A program made the translations under genes and the position numbers. Below are positions 43,780-52,494 of a DNA stretch of 64,000 nt, piece by piece. Positions within the stretch are counted from its first letter, which is position 1, and each line of letters opens with the position of its first letter. The DNA is from Pseudobutyrivibrio sp. UBA3626 (GTDB lineage: Bacteria > Bacillota > Clostridia > Lachnospirales > Lachnospiraceae), in contig DFLF01000008.1 in NCBI GenBank assembly GCA_002373675.1, positions 335,423 through 399,422 on the forward strand, given 5' to 3'. The notes beneath the pieces were generated by a model. That model searched no databases and was not told where the DNA came from. It saw only the letters and a list, made by a program, of their open reading frames with translations.

Positions 43780-44640
43780 CTAGAACTTCTCTCCTGTAAG
43801 CAATTCATAAGCTTCTTTATACTTAGCTATTGTCTTATCAATTACATCCTGTGGGAGGTTGTAATCGCAATCAGGATGTGCTTTGAGATAATCTCTCACA
43901 AATTGCTTATCAAATGATGGCTGACTCTTTCCTTCAACATATTCAGATTCAGGCCAGAATCTGGAACTATCCGGTGTAAGCATCTCATCTGCAAGAACAA
44001 CTTCTCCATTCTCATCAAGACCAAATTCGAATTTGGTATCTGCGATAATAATACCTTTGCTGAGTGCATAATCAGCACAAGTATTATATAGTTTCAAAGT
44101 ATAATCCCTAATCTTCTTAGCAAGCTCATCTCCTCTGCCAGGATAAGCTTTTTCAAGAACTTCTATTGACTTTTCATAAGAAATATTTTCGTCATGATCA
44201 CCCAACTCTGCCTTGGTAGACGGAGTATAGATAGCCTCTGGTAATTTCTCTGATTCTACAAGGCCGTCAGGAAGCTTGATGCCACAGACTGTACCATTTT
44301 CCTGATAGCTCTTCCATCCGGAACCTGTAATATATCCTCTAACAATACACTCTATTGGAAGCATATCAAGTTTCTTACACATCATTGCATTTCCATTGAA
44401 TTCACCTGACTGGAAAAACTTTGGCATATCCTTAGTATCAATACTTATCATGTGATTAGGAACGATATCTTTGGTTAAGTCGAACCAGAACTTGCTCATG
44501 CGGGTAAGTACTGCGCCCTTATCTACAATCTTATTCTTAAGGATAACATCGAAGGCACTGATTCTATCAGTCGCAACTAATATCAATGTGTCCCCATTAT
44601 CGTACATCTCTCTAACTTTACCTTCTTTGATTGGCTTCAT
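43780..44640 (-). CDS. purC: SAICAR synthase
   Basis: Ligates aspartate to CAIR, the eighth step of IMP synthesis. 286 residues, the longer PurC form. Recognisable are GKVREMY at the start, ILVATDRISAFD, IECIVRGYITGSGW, and IIADTKFEFG with the LADEMLTPDSSRFW block. AAGGAG precedes the ATG. Apart from the other pur genes; flanked upstream by two large palindromic elements. Confidence 0.97.
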   Translation of the reverse strand: MKPIKEGKVREMYDNGDTLILVATDRISAFDVILKNKIVDKGAVLTRMSKFWFDLTKDIVPNHMISIDTKDMPKFFQSGEFNGNAMMCKKLDMLPIECIVRGYITGSGWKSYQENGTVCGIKLPDGLVESEKLPEAIYTPSTKAELGDHDENISYEKSIEVLEKAYPGRGDELAKKIRDYTLKLYNTCADYALSKGIIIADTKFEFGLDENGEVVLADEMLTPDSSRFWPESEYVEGKSQPSFDKQFVRDYLKAHPDCDYNLPQDVIDKTIAKYKEAYELLTGEKF

Positions 44641-44683
44641 AATATCTATTCTCCTTATATGAATATTTTAATTCTATCCGTAC

Positions 44684-44825
44684 GCCACCGGTATGTCTAA
44701 TATATTATCTTAGGCACGCTCTCGCTGCCTTCGCCACGCAGCGGTACTAAATTCATTGCTACGCAATTCATTAAGTACCGGCGGTCTCAGAACACCTCAG
44801 ATAATATATTAGACATATCGGTGGC
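44684..44825. repeat. Palindromic element A
   Basis: 31-bp terminal arms (44684-44714 and 44795-44825) match at 29 positions. The interior has a nested GGTACT/AGTACC stem with an ATTGC-TAC-GCAAT tip. AGGCACGCTCTCGCTGCCTT near the left arm recurs inverted in element B. Confidence 0.85.
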
Positions 44826-44845
44826 TGTTATATATAATACTTGTC

Positions 44846-44995
44846 ATGTCATTTTAATAGTATGAATATATTATTTCAGGTGCTCTGAAGCCGTCGGTTC
44901 TTAGCGAGCATCTTTGATGTGAGGTTAGAACCGCTACGAGCTGAAGGCAGCGAGAGCGTGCCTGAAATGATATATCTCATACTATAAAATGACAT
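44846..44995. repeat. Palindromic element B, inverted relative of element A
   Basis: Arms of about 35 bp (44846-44880 and 44961-44995, starting ATGTCATTTTA) pair with few mismatches. The interior shares AGGTGyTCTGA, CCG.CGGTwCTTA and a perfect 21-base AAGGCAGCGAGAGCGTGCCT-type core with element A in opposite orientation. Confidence 0.85.
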
Positions 44996-45020
44996 AATAT
45001 ATATATTATACAACTTATCA

Positions 45021-46562
45021 CTAACTACGAATCAGTAACGACTCTCCTGTCATTTCCTTAGGTTGTTCCATACCCATAATGTCGATTAAGGTAGGAACAA
45101 TATCAGCGAGGCGTCCGCCTTCCTTAAGACTCCAATTGTCGTCTCCGTTAACTAAGATAAACGGAACAGGATTGGTTGTATGTGCTGTATGTGGCTCTCC
45201 TGTTTCATAATCAATCATCTTTTCCGCATTGCCGTGGTCTGCGCAAATGAACATTACACCGCCTACTTCTCTTACAGCATCAACAGCCTTACCCACTAAC
45301 TCATCAACCTTCTCAACCGCCTTAATTGCAGCATCAATTACACCAGTATGACCTACCATATCAGGGTTTGCGAAGTTAATTACAATAACATCATAATCAT
45401 TAGACTTAATGGCTTCAACAAGATCCATTCCAACTTCCGGAGCGCTCATCTCAGGCTTTAAGTCATAGGTTGCCACATCTTTTGGCGAATCAACGAGTAT
45501 TCTTGACTCGAACTTATTAGGGTCTTCTATTCCTCCGTTGAAGAAAAATGTTACATGGGCGTATTTCTCAGTCTCTGCAAGACGAAGTTGCTTTAGGTTG
45601 TTATTAGCCAAGAATTCACCGAATGTATTAACAATCTCCTCCTTAGGAAATGCTATTAACTTATTAGGGATTGTCTCATCATAGTCCTTGAAGCATACAT
45701 AAGTAAGCTTGATAAAGTCCCTCTCAAATCCCTTGAAATCATCATCACAGAAGGCTCTTGTAATCTCACGTGCTCTGTCAGGTCTGAAATTAAAGAATAT
45801 AACGGAATCATTCTCCTTAACAAGAGATAAAGGCTTATCATTTTCATCCACAATAACAGTAGGAAGAACGAACTCATCTGTTACATCTTTGTCATAGCTT
45901 GCTTGCATAGCATGTGTAGCCGATGTATCCTTAACGCCTTCACCAAATACAAGTGAATCATAAGCCTTCTTAACTCTGTCATAATTATTATCTCTATCCA
46001 TTGCATAGTAACGACCGGACAAAGATGCAACCTTACCTACACCGATTCGAGCCATCTCATCCTCTAGCTGAGCCACATAGTCCTTACCTGATGCAGGAGG
46101 CGTGTCTCTTCCGTCAAGGAAAGCGTGAACATATACATTTTCAAGGCCGTTTCTCTTAGCCATCTCAAGAAGACCATATAGATGTGTGTTATGAGAATGA
46201 ACTCCTCCGTCTGATAGAAGTCCCCATAAATGTAAATCAGAATTATTCTTCTTACAATTATTAATTGCTTCTAATAGCACCTTGTTCTCGAAGAAAGTGC
46301 CGTCTTCTATCTCTTTTGTAATCTTAGTAAGATCCTGATATATGATTCTTCCGGCACCAATATTCATGTGTCCCACTTCGGAATTACCCATCTGTCCGTC
46401 AGGAAGTCCAACTGCCAGACCTGAAGCGTTACCCTTAACAAATGGACAATTCTTCATAAGGTCGTCCATTCTAGGAGTGTTTGCCATTGCAATAGCATTT
46501 CCCTTAGGATTGTCATTTAACCCATATCCATCTAATACCATTAATACTGTTGGTTTTTTCAT
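45021..46562 (-). CDS. gpmI: 2,3-bisphosphoglycerate-independent phosphoglycerate mutase
   Basis: Interconverts 3- and 2-phosphoglycerate, metal-dependent (Mn2+). 513 residues, normal length. VLMVLDGYG (Asp11) and GQMGNSEVGHMNIG with the phosphorylated Ser61 are clear, as are FLDGRDTPP and ICADHGNAEKM with metal ligands. GAGAGGAATT precedes the ATG. It follows capA by 22 bases and ends the glycolytic cluster. Confidence 0.97.
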   Translation of the reverse strand: MKKPTVLMVLDGYGLNDNPKGNAIAMANTPRMDDLMKNCPFVKGNASGLAVGLPDGQMGNSEVGHMNIGAGRIIYQDLTKITKEIEDGTFFENKVLLEAINNCKKNNSDLHLWGLLSDGGVHSHNTHLYGLLEMAKRNGLENVYVHAFLDGRDTPPASGKDYVAQLEDEMARIGVGKVASLSGRYYAMDRDNNYDRVKKAYDSLVFGEGVKDTSATHAMQASYDKDVTDEFVLPTVIVDENDKPLSLVKENDSVIFFNFRPDRAREITRAFCDDDFKGFERDFIKLTYVCFKDYDETIPNKLIAFPKEEIVNTFGEFLANNNLKQLRLAETEKYAHVTFFFNGGIEDPNKFESRILVDSPKDVATYDLKPEMSAPEVGMDLVEAIKSNDYDVIVINFANPDMVGHTGVIDAAIKAVEKVDELVGKAVDAVREVGGVMFICADHGNAEKMIDYETGEPHTAHTTNPVPFILVNGDDNWSLKEGGRLADIVPTLIDIMGMEQPKEMTGESLLIRS

Positions 46563-46584
46563 TACTTGAATTCCTCTCTTTATA

Positions 46585-47958
46585 TTATTTTTTAATAATT
46601 AAACCATTGTTATCTAATCTGGCATCACCAGATACTCTGTTAAGCTCCGAATAAATCTTCTGAGCTTCTTTATTATCAACAACAAGACTTATTACACCAT
46701 CATCAAAACGACATGGTATAAAGCTTGCTTTAATATCACCATCTCTGTTTATACTAATCTTTGCAAGTCCCGTCTCAAAGCTCTCAGGCATCTTCTCGTC
46801 AAGGGAGAAAAAGAAATTACCAAGACTATAATATACAGGCACATCGTCAATATAATCCACTCCCTGTAATACATGAGGGTGACCACCTATAATTACATCT
46901 GCACCAGCTTCAGCAAATTGTTTGGCAAGTTTTTCCTGATCTTTACCATATTTTGCCTGATATTCTGTTCCCCAATGGGAAATGCAAAGAACATAGTCTG
47001 AATTTTTCTTAGCCTTCTCTATCTCATCAATGAATTCTTCTGGCTCTAGGCATTTTAATACGCCAGCTTCATCCTCTGTTGCTTCTTTCGTAAAATTCTG
47101 ATTCTTCTCTATCTGAGTAGCATTTACAATAGCAATCTTACGACCATTAGCTATGTAGTAAATTGGTTGCTTTGCATCTTCAAGATTTCTTCCTGCACCA
47201 ACATAAGGCATCTTGTAATCTTCAAGGCTTCTAAGAGTATCAAGAAAGCCCTCTTCTCTATAATCATATACATGATTATTAGCAATAGTTACAGCATCTA
47301 CGCCAATATGCTTCAATTCATTAATTAAATCAGGATTTCCTCTAAATGTGTAATACTTCTCAACGATAGCATCACCGCGAGTTGTATATGCAAATTCATT
47401 ATTAACAATGAAAATGTCACTATCATTTATAGCATCAAGCATATTATCATCAAAACAATCAATAAGACCGTTCTTCTGGTCATACATATAATTAGTTGTC
47501 GCTTTACCTTCCGCAAGTGATACATCACCGGCAATATCAAATACAACATTGTCAACAGACTTTGTATTAACAACATGCGTACGAAGATTATTGTACGTAT
47601 CTAGTCCTGTCTCTGCAGAATATTCATACCATAGTACATGAATACTTTTTCCTGTTATGTTGTACCAGATATCAGGATCTACAAATTCTTCTTTCGCCAC
47701 AATTGTATCAAGAGCCGCATCTCCATAACGACTTATAAACCATCCCATAAAATTCTCGTCAATAGGATGATTACCAGCAAATTCTTTGGTACAAACAGCT
47801 AAAATCTTCTCATAGCTTGAATCATACTTAGAAAGCTCATATTCAAGTTGTATCTTCGTCATATTAGATGCTTCTGCCTTGCCTGCTTCACAGCCACATA
47901 GACCAAATGCTGTTATACACAAAGCAAATAATATACTAATTCTAATTTTTGCTTTCAT
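46585..47958 (-). CDS. CapA-family (PGA synthesis-type) metallophosphatase lipoprotein
   Basis: 457 residues. A lipoprotein signal (ISILFALCITAFGLCGCEAG) anchors the protein outside. The CapA/PGA_cap fold is shown by VFDIAGDVSLAEG, VNNEFAYTT, AVTIANNHVYDYREEG, CISHWGTEYQ and VIIGGHPHVLQG, the metallophosphoesterase-like blocks of poly-gamma-glutamate synthesis proteins. No CapB/CapC is nearby, so a role in capsule is not supported. It lies between tpiA and gpmI, an unusual neighbour. No ribosome site is evident before the ATG. An extended -10 (TGATATAAT) lies about 55 bases upstream. Confidence 0.88.
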   Translation of the reverse strand: MKAKIRISILFALCITAFGLCGCEAGKAEASNMTKIQLEYELSKYDSSYEKILAVCTKEFAGNHPIDENFMGWFISRYGDAALDTIVAKEEFVDPDIWYNITGKSIHVLWYEYSAETGLDTYNNLRTHVVNTKSVDNVVFDIAGDVSLAEGKATTNYMYDQKNGLIDCFDDNMLDAINDSDIFIVNNEFAYTTRGDAIVEKYYTFRGNPDLINELKHIGVDAVTIANNHVYDYREEGFLDTLRSLEDYKMPYVGAGRNLEDAKQPIYYIANGRKIAIVNATQIEKNQNFTKEATEDEAGVLKCLEPEEFIDEIEKAKKNSDYVLCISHWGTEYQAKYGKDQEKLAKQFAEAGADVIIGGHPHVLQGVDYIDDVPVYYSLGNFFFSLDEKMPESFETGLAKISINRDGDIKASFIPCRFDDGVISLVVDNKEAQKIYSELNRVSGDARLDNNGLIIKK

Positions 47959-48010
47959 AAATGTTTAATAATAATATTTTATAAATCCACAAAATATTGC
48001 ATACTAGACG

Positions 48011-48018
48011 ATTATATC
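48011..48018 (-). promoter_or_regulatory. Extended -10 promoter before capA-like gene
   Basis: Reverse strand TGATATAAT, no clear -35. A TTGACA further upstream is too far (33 bases) to serve it. Confidence 0.45.
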
Positions 48019-48097
48019 ATACTATGCACATTTTCGACACGATAATAATTGTCAAAAAACACACGCAAACACAATGGTTTTATCACATTTTGCATAA

Positions 48098-48207
48098 TGA
48101 CAGGGGGACGGTCCTTTTGTCAACTTTCACTCAAATGACAGGGGGACGGTCCTTTTGTCAACTTTCACTCATAAAAAGTTGACAAAAGGACCGTCCCCCT
48201 GTCATTT
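48098..48207. repeat. REP-like cluster: two direct copies and one inverted
   Basis: Copies at 48098-48123 and 48136-48161 (TGACAGGGGGACGGTCCTTT..., 38-bp period) and an inverted copy at 48179-48204. Copies 2 and 3 form perfect 33-bp arms (48133-48165, 48175-48207) with a 9-base loop. Lies downstream of tpiA, followed by TTTT on the plus side; likely terminates tpiA. Confidence 0.9.
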
Positions 48208-48226
48208 TAAAACAGCCTATATCAAA

Positions 48227-48973
48227 CTATGCATTAACGATATCGCCAAAGTCAGCCTTAAGTGAAGCGCCTCCTACAAGACCACCGTCAATATTAGGCT
48301 TAGAGAATAATTCCTTGGCATTTCCTGCATTAACAGATCCACCATACTGAATACGAACAGCATCTGCAGTAGCCTGATCATACATCTCTGCTACGCACTC
48401 TCTGATACCTGCACATACTTCTTCAGCCTGGTCTGATGTAGCAGTCTTACCTGTTCCAATAGCCCAGATTGGCTCATAAGCAATTACAAGCTTAGCAACG
48501 TCAGATGCTGCAACACCTGCCAAATCTGACTTAATCTGGAGACGAATCCAATCCATAGTAACGCCCATCTCTCTTTGTTCTAATGTCTCACCACAGCAAA
48601 GAATTGGTGTAAGGCCTTTCTCAATAGCCTTCTTAACCTTCTTGTTAAGGAACTCATCTGTCTCGTTAAAGTACTCTCTTCTCTCAGAGTGACCGATTAC
48701 TACATACTCTACACCTGCATCAACAAGCATGTCAGCAGAAATCTCACCTGTGTAAGCACCTTTATCTTCTGTATAAAGATTCTCAGCACCAACCTTAACA
48801 TTTGTACCCTTAACTGCCTCAACAACAGGTACGATGTCAACTGCAGGTACACAATATACTACGTCCACATCATCATTAGCAACAAGTGGCTTTAACTCGT
48901 TAACTAAAGCTAAAGCTTCACTTGGTGTCTTATTCATCTTCCAGTTTCCTGCTACAATTCTTCTTCTACTCAT
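48227..48973 (-). CDS. tpiA: Triosephosphate isomerase
   Basis: Interconverts DHAP and glyceraldehyde-3-phosphate. 248 residues, TIM barrel: AGNWKMN with Lys12, VIGHSERR with the catalytic His, and [14 protein letters not shown] with the catalytic Glu. ATG 48973 follows TAGGAGG; an upstream in-frame start was rejected. Third in gap-pgk-tpiA; the REP cluster follows 20 bases after the stop. Confidence 0.98.
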   Translation of the reverse strand: MSRRRIVAGNWKMNKTPSEALALVNELKPLVANDDVDVVYCVPAVDIVPVVEAVKGTNVKVGAENLYTEDKGAYTGEISADMLVDAGVEYVVIGHSERREYFNETDEFLNKKVKKAIEKGLTPILCCGETLEQREMGVTMDWIRLQIKSDLAGVAASDVAKLVIAYEPIWAIGTGKTATSDQAEEVCAGIRECVAEMYDQATADAVRIQYGGSVNAGNAKELFSKPNIDGGLVGGASLKADFGDIVNA

Positions 48974-49014
48974 TTCTAATATCCTCCTAAAAAATATAAT
49001 TTTCTTCACAATCA

Positions 49015-49049
49015 TTCAGAACCAAGGTTCAAACTGGCTTGGTTCTGAA
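49015..49049. repeat. Stem-loop between pgk and tpiA
   Basis: Perfect 12-bp arms TTCAGAACCAAG/CTTGGTTCTGAA around an 11-base loop, without a T-run. Possible mRNA processing or stability element. Confidence 0.75.
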
Positions 49050-49052
49050 GAA

Positions 49053-50261
49053 TTACTTATCGTTAGCACATACTACACCTGGAAGTTCCTTACCCTCTAA
49101 GAATTCAAGGGAAGCACCACCACCTGTAGAGATATGGCTCATCTTGTCACCAAGTCCCATCTGGTTAACAGCTGCAGCGGAGTCACCACCACCGATTATT
49201 GTTGTTGCATCAGATTCAGCAAGTGCTTTGGCAACTTCTAATGTACCCTTAGCAAGTGAAGGATTCTCGAAGAGTCCCATTGGTCCATTCCATACAACAG
49301 TCTTGGCATTCTTAACCTCTTCTGCATATAATGCTGCAGTCTTAGGTCCGATATCGCATCCTTCCTCATTAGATGGAATATCATCAAAATTATGAACTGA
49401 AGTCTCAACAGGTCCATCAATAGGATCCGGGAAATCTTTGATAGTAACAACATCGATAGGTAATAATAATTTCTTACCAGCCTTCTTAGCTTTATCCATC
49501 ATTTCAAGACAATAATCAAGCTTAGAATCATCACATAATGAAAGACCAATCTCGTATCCTTGCGCTTTAAGGAATGAATATGCCATTCCACCACCAATAA
49601 TTAATGTATCACATTTCTCAAGTAAATTATTAATTACATTAAGCTTATCAGCAATCTTAGCACCACCAAGTATTGCTACAAATGGTCTTGTAGGATTCTC
49701 AACAGCATTTCCAAGGAAGTTAATCTCCTTCTCCATTAAGTAACCTACAACAGCTGTATCTACAAGAGAAGATACACCTACGTTAGAACAATGAGCTCTG
49801 TGCGCTGTTCCAAATGCGTCATTAACGAACACATCACATATAGAAGCAAGATCTTTAGAGAATGCTTCACCATTCTTAGTCTCTTCTATTCTATAACGAG
49901 TATTCTCAAGAAGAACAACATCACCATCATTCATTGCCTCGATAGCCGCCTTGGCGTTAGGTCCAACCACTTCATTATCAGGAGCGAACTTCACTTCCTG
50001 TCCAAGTAACTCTGCAAGTCTCTTAGCCACTGGTGCAAGTGAAAGCTCTGGCTTTGGCTCTCCCTTTGGCTTACCAAGGTGTGAACAAAGAATTACTTTA
50101 CCACCGTCTGCTACAAGCTTCTTAATTGTTGGAAGTGCAGCAACCAAACGATTCTCATCTGTAATCTTTCCTTCAATAATTGGCACGTTAAAGTCGCAAC
50201 GGCATAGAACTCTAAGCCCTTTTACATTAATATCATCTACTGTCTTCTTATTAAGTCCCAT
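49053..50261 (-). CDS. pgk: Phosphoglycerate kinase
   Basis: Transfers phosphate from 1,3-bisphosphoglycerate to ADP. 402 residues. Substrate-binding RCDFNVPI and CSHLGKPKG, hinge and ATP-site blocks [28 protein letters not shown], and the C-terminal [15 protein letters not shown] are all visible. ATG 50261 follows GGAGGG; an upstream in-frame start was rejected. Between gap and tpiA, with hairpins on both sides that probably tune relative expression. Confidence 0.98.
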   Translation of the reverse strand: MGLNKKTVDDINVKGLRVLCRCDFNVPIIEGKITDENRLVAALPTIKKLVADGGKVILCSHLGKPKGEPKPELSLAPVAKRLAELLGQEVKFAPDNEVVGPNAKAAIEAMNDGDVVLLENTRYRIEETKNGEAFSKDLASICDVFVNDAFGTAHRAHCSNVGVSSLVDTAVVGYLMEKEINFLGNAVENPTRPFVAILGGAKIADKLNVINNLLEKCDTLIIGGGMAYSFLKAQGYEIGLSLCDDSKLDYCLEMMDKAKKAGKKLLLPIDVVTIKDFPDPIDGPVETSVHNFDDIPSNEEGCDIGPKTAALYAEEVKNAKTVVWNGPMGLFENPSLAKGTLEVAKALAESDATTIIGGGDSAAAVNQMGLGDKMSHISTGGGASLEFLEGKELPGVVCANDK

Positions 50262-50300
50262 ATTATTCCCTCCATTATTCAATATGCCTTAGGATTATAC

Positions 50301-50332
50301 AAAAATAGGTCCGATCCAAAAGACCGGACCTT
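50301..50332 (-). terminator. Terminator/attenuator between gap and pgk
   Basis: Reverse strand AGGTCCG/CGGACCT stem with an 11-base loop, followed by ATTTTTG. As pgk follows without another clear promoter, partial termination is likely. Confidence 0.78.
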
Positions 50333-50356
50333 AATGGTCATAATTAAATATTTTTA

Positions 50357-51373
50357 TTAATTAAGATCTGAGAAGTACTTAATTGTACGAACCATCTGAG
50401 ATGTGTATGAATTCTCATTATCATACCAAGATACAACCTGTACTTCATATAAGTCATCAGATACCTTATTAACTAAAGTCTGTGTAGCATCAAATAATGA
50501 ACCATATCTCATACCAACGATATCGCTTGATACGATTTCATCTTCATTATATCCGAATGACTCTGTTGCAGCAGCCTTCATTGCAGCGTTGATTCCGTCA
50601 ACAGTAACATCCTTACCCTTAACTACAGCTGTAAGAATTGTTGTAGAACCTGTTGGTGTAGGAACACGTTGTGCTGCACCGATTAACTTACCATTCAACT
50701 CAGGGATTACAAGACCGATAGCCTTAGCAGCACCTGTTGAGTTAGGTACAATATTAACTGCAGCTGCACGAGATCTTCTTAAGTCACCCTTACGCTGTGG
50801 GCCATCAAGTGTCATCTGATCACCTGTGTAAGCGTGGATTGTACACATAATACCTGATTGAATCTCAGCATACTTGTTTAATGCATCAGCCATAGGTGCT
50901 AAGCAGTTAGTTGTACAAGAAGCTGCAGAGATAACATCATCAGAAGCCTTAAGTGTATTGTGGTTAACATTGTATACGATTGTAGGAAGGTCATTTCCTG
51001 CTGGTGCAGAGATTACAACCTTACGAGCGCCTGCCTTAATATGTGCAGAAGCCTTCTCCTTAGATGTATAGAAACCTGTACACTCTAATACAACGTCTAC
51101 CTTAAGCTCACCCCAAGGACAGTTGCTAGCATCTGCCTCAGCGTAAATCTTGATTTCCTTACCATCAACAGTGATAGAATCCTCGCCAGCTTTAACTGTC
51201 TCAGCCTTCTCATATCTACCCTGTGAGCTGTCATACTTTAATAAATGAGCAAGCATCTTAGGGCTTGTCAAATCGTTGATTGCAACAACCTCATAACCCT
51301 CAGCTCCGAACATTTGTCTGAATGCAAGACGTCCAATACGTCCGAATCCATTAATAGCTACTCTTACTGCCAT
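50357..51373 (-). CDS. gap: Glyceraldehyde-3-phosphate dehydrogenase, type I
   Basis: Oxidises glyceraldehyde-3-phosphate to 1,3-bisphosphoglycerate. 338 residues. NAD-binding [14 protein letters not shown] with Asp34 in AINDL (NAD preference), the catalytic Cys153 in [12 protein letters not shown], and [15 protein letters not shown] near the C-terminus. TAGGAGG precedes the ATG. First gene of the glycolytic cluster, with its own promoter. No CggR-type regulator gene is adjacent. Confidence 0.98.
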   Translation of the reverse strand: MAVRVAINGFGRIGRLAFRQMFGAEGYEVVAINDLTSPKMLAHLLKYDSSQGRYEKAETVKAGEDSITVDGKEIKIYAEADASNCPWGELKVDVVLECTGFYTSKEKASAHIKAGARKVVISAPAGNDLPTIVYNVNHNTLKASDDVISAASCTTNCLAPMADALNKYAEIQSGIMCTIHAYTGDQMTLDGPQRKGDLRRSRAAAVNIVPNSTGAAKAIGLVIPELNGKLIGAAQRVPTPTGSTTILTAVVKGKDVTVDGINAAMKAAATESFGYNEDEIVSSDIVGMRYGSLFDATQTLVNKVSDDLYEVQVVSWYDNENSYTSQMVRTIKYFSDLN

Positions 51374-51440
51374 TTTCTAATTCCTCCTAAAGACATTAAA
51401 AATTTTTTCTTTTTTCTTGTATCATTAGATACCGATATAT

Positions 51441-51469
51441 ATTCTACTTGAAAATGAGTAATAATTCAA
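51441..51469 (-). promoter_or_regulatory. gap promoter
   Basis: Reverse strand TTGAAT (51469-51464), 17-base spacer, TAGAAT (51446-51441). CTTGAA/TTCAAG inverted repeat spans the -35 to -10 interval. Confidence 0.65.
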
Positions 51470-51540
51470 GTAATTTATTAATTTTTTGTTAAATGTTTCA
51501 CAAAATTTTAACATTTTTCTAAATACTGATATCCAAACAC

Positions 51541-51570
51541 TTAATACGGTATTAAAAATATGATAGAATA
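51541..51570 (+). promoter_or_regulatory. Palindrome and -10 before the PHP phosphatase gene
   Basis: TTAATAC-G-GTATTAA (51541-51555) is a perfect 15-base palindrome; TAGAAT follows 17 bases after its TTAATA and may be the -10. Confidence 0.45.
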
Positions 51571-51612
51571 TGCTAGAATATACAAGCAAATAAGATAAAG
51601 GAAAAGAAATCT

Positions 51613-52425
51613 ATGAATAAACTATGGAATAACCACATGCATTGTGAATTTTCAGGAGATTCAGATACTCCTATGGAAGATATGATTACCAGTTCAATAA
51701 AGGCTGGTATGTATGGAATTACATTAACAGATCACTTGGATCTGGACTATTATAGTAGCCCACATCGTTTTGACTTAGATATTGATAGTTACAGAAAGCA
51801 CTATGATTCCCTTACAGATTCTTCAATGTATAACAAGGAATTTGAAGTATTATGGGGTATTGAGCTAGGGCTGCAACCACATCTTGCCGAGAAGCACGAA
51901 GAAATTATATCGTCTTATAATTTTGACTTTGTAATTGGTTCAACTCATCAGGTTGATAAAATCGACCCCTATTTTCCAGAATACTTTGAAAAGTTCGGTG
52001 TAAAAGGAGGCGTAAGACGATTCTTCGAGGTAACCGCAGAGAACATTGAAGCCTACAAGAACTTCGATTCATACGGTCATCTCGATTATATAATACGATA
52101 TTCAGATGAAGCGAAAAAGCTTCCTTATGAAGAATATAGCGATATCATCAACGAAATTCTCGCTTTGTTAATTGACAGAGAAAAAGCTTTAGAGATTAAC
52201 ACAGGCGCATTTAAATTTGGCTTAAAGGAGCCAAATCCCTGCATTGCAACAATAAAGAAATATAAAGAAATGGGCGGAAAGCTAATTACTCTCGGCTCTG
52301 ATGCCCATAAAACAGAACAAATTGGTGTTGGCTATGATAAAATCTCTGGCATACTAAAAGAATGTGGTTTTAATTCCTACTTTACATACAAGAATCGTAA
52401 GCCGATTGAATATACTATAGGTTGA
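51613..52425 (+). CDS. PHP-family histidinol-phosphatase
   Basis: Dephosphorylates L-histidinol phosphate, the eighth step of histidine synthesis, if the assignment holds. 270 residues with PHP metal ligands: NHMHCEFSGDS, TLTDHLDLD, IGSTHQVD, YGHLDYI and LGSDAHK. The length fits the HisJ/HisK class. Plus strand, divergent from gap and convergent with the EAL gene. Its TGA stop (52423-52425) lies inside the first REP arm, which suggests the element was inserted at, or reshaped, the gene end. Confidence 0.88.
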   Translation: MNKLWNNHMHCEFSGDSDTPMEDMITSSIKAGMYGITLTDHLDLDYYSSPHRFDLDIDSYRKHYDSLTDSSMYNKEFEVLWGIELGLQPHLAEKHEEIISSYNFDFVIGSTHQVDKIDPYFPEYFEKFGVKGGVRRFFEVTAENIEAYKNFDSYGHLDYIIRYSDEAKKLPYEEYSDIINEILALLIDREKALEINTGAFKFGLKEPNPCIATIKKYKEMGGKLITLGSDAHKTEQIGVGYDKISGILKECGFNSYFTYKNRKPIEYTIG

Positions 52426-52494
52426 CAAGGGGACGGTCCTTTTGTCAACTTTTTATGATTGAAAGTTGACAAAAGGACCGTCCCCTTGTCAACC
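52420..52494. repeat. Inverted REP-like pair, bidirectional terminator
   Basis: Perfect 33-bp arms (52420-52452 and 52462-52494) with a 9-base loop, the same architecture as at 48.1 kb. It holds the stop of the PHP gene and touches the TAG stop (52496-52494) of the EAL gene. Confidence 0.92.

Noticed and set aside
46585..47958. CapA-like gene as evidence for a poly-gamma-glutamate capsule
   Set aside because: No capB or capC partner in the window; CapA-fold lipoproteins occur widely without capsule genes.
47997..48182. Plus-strand ORF across the REP cluster
   Set aside because: Encodes the palindromes themselves and has no ribosome site.
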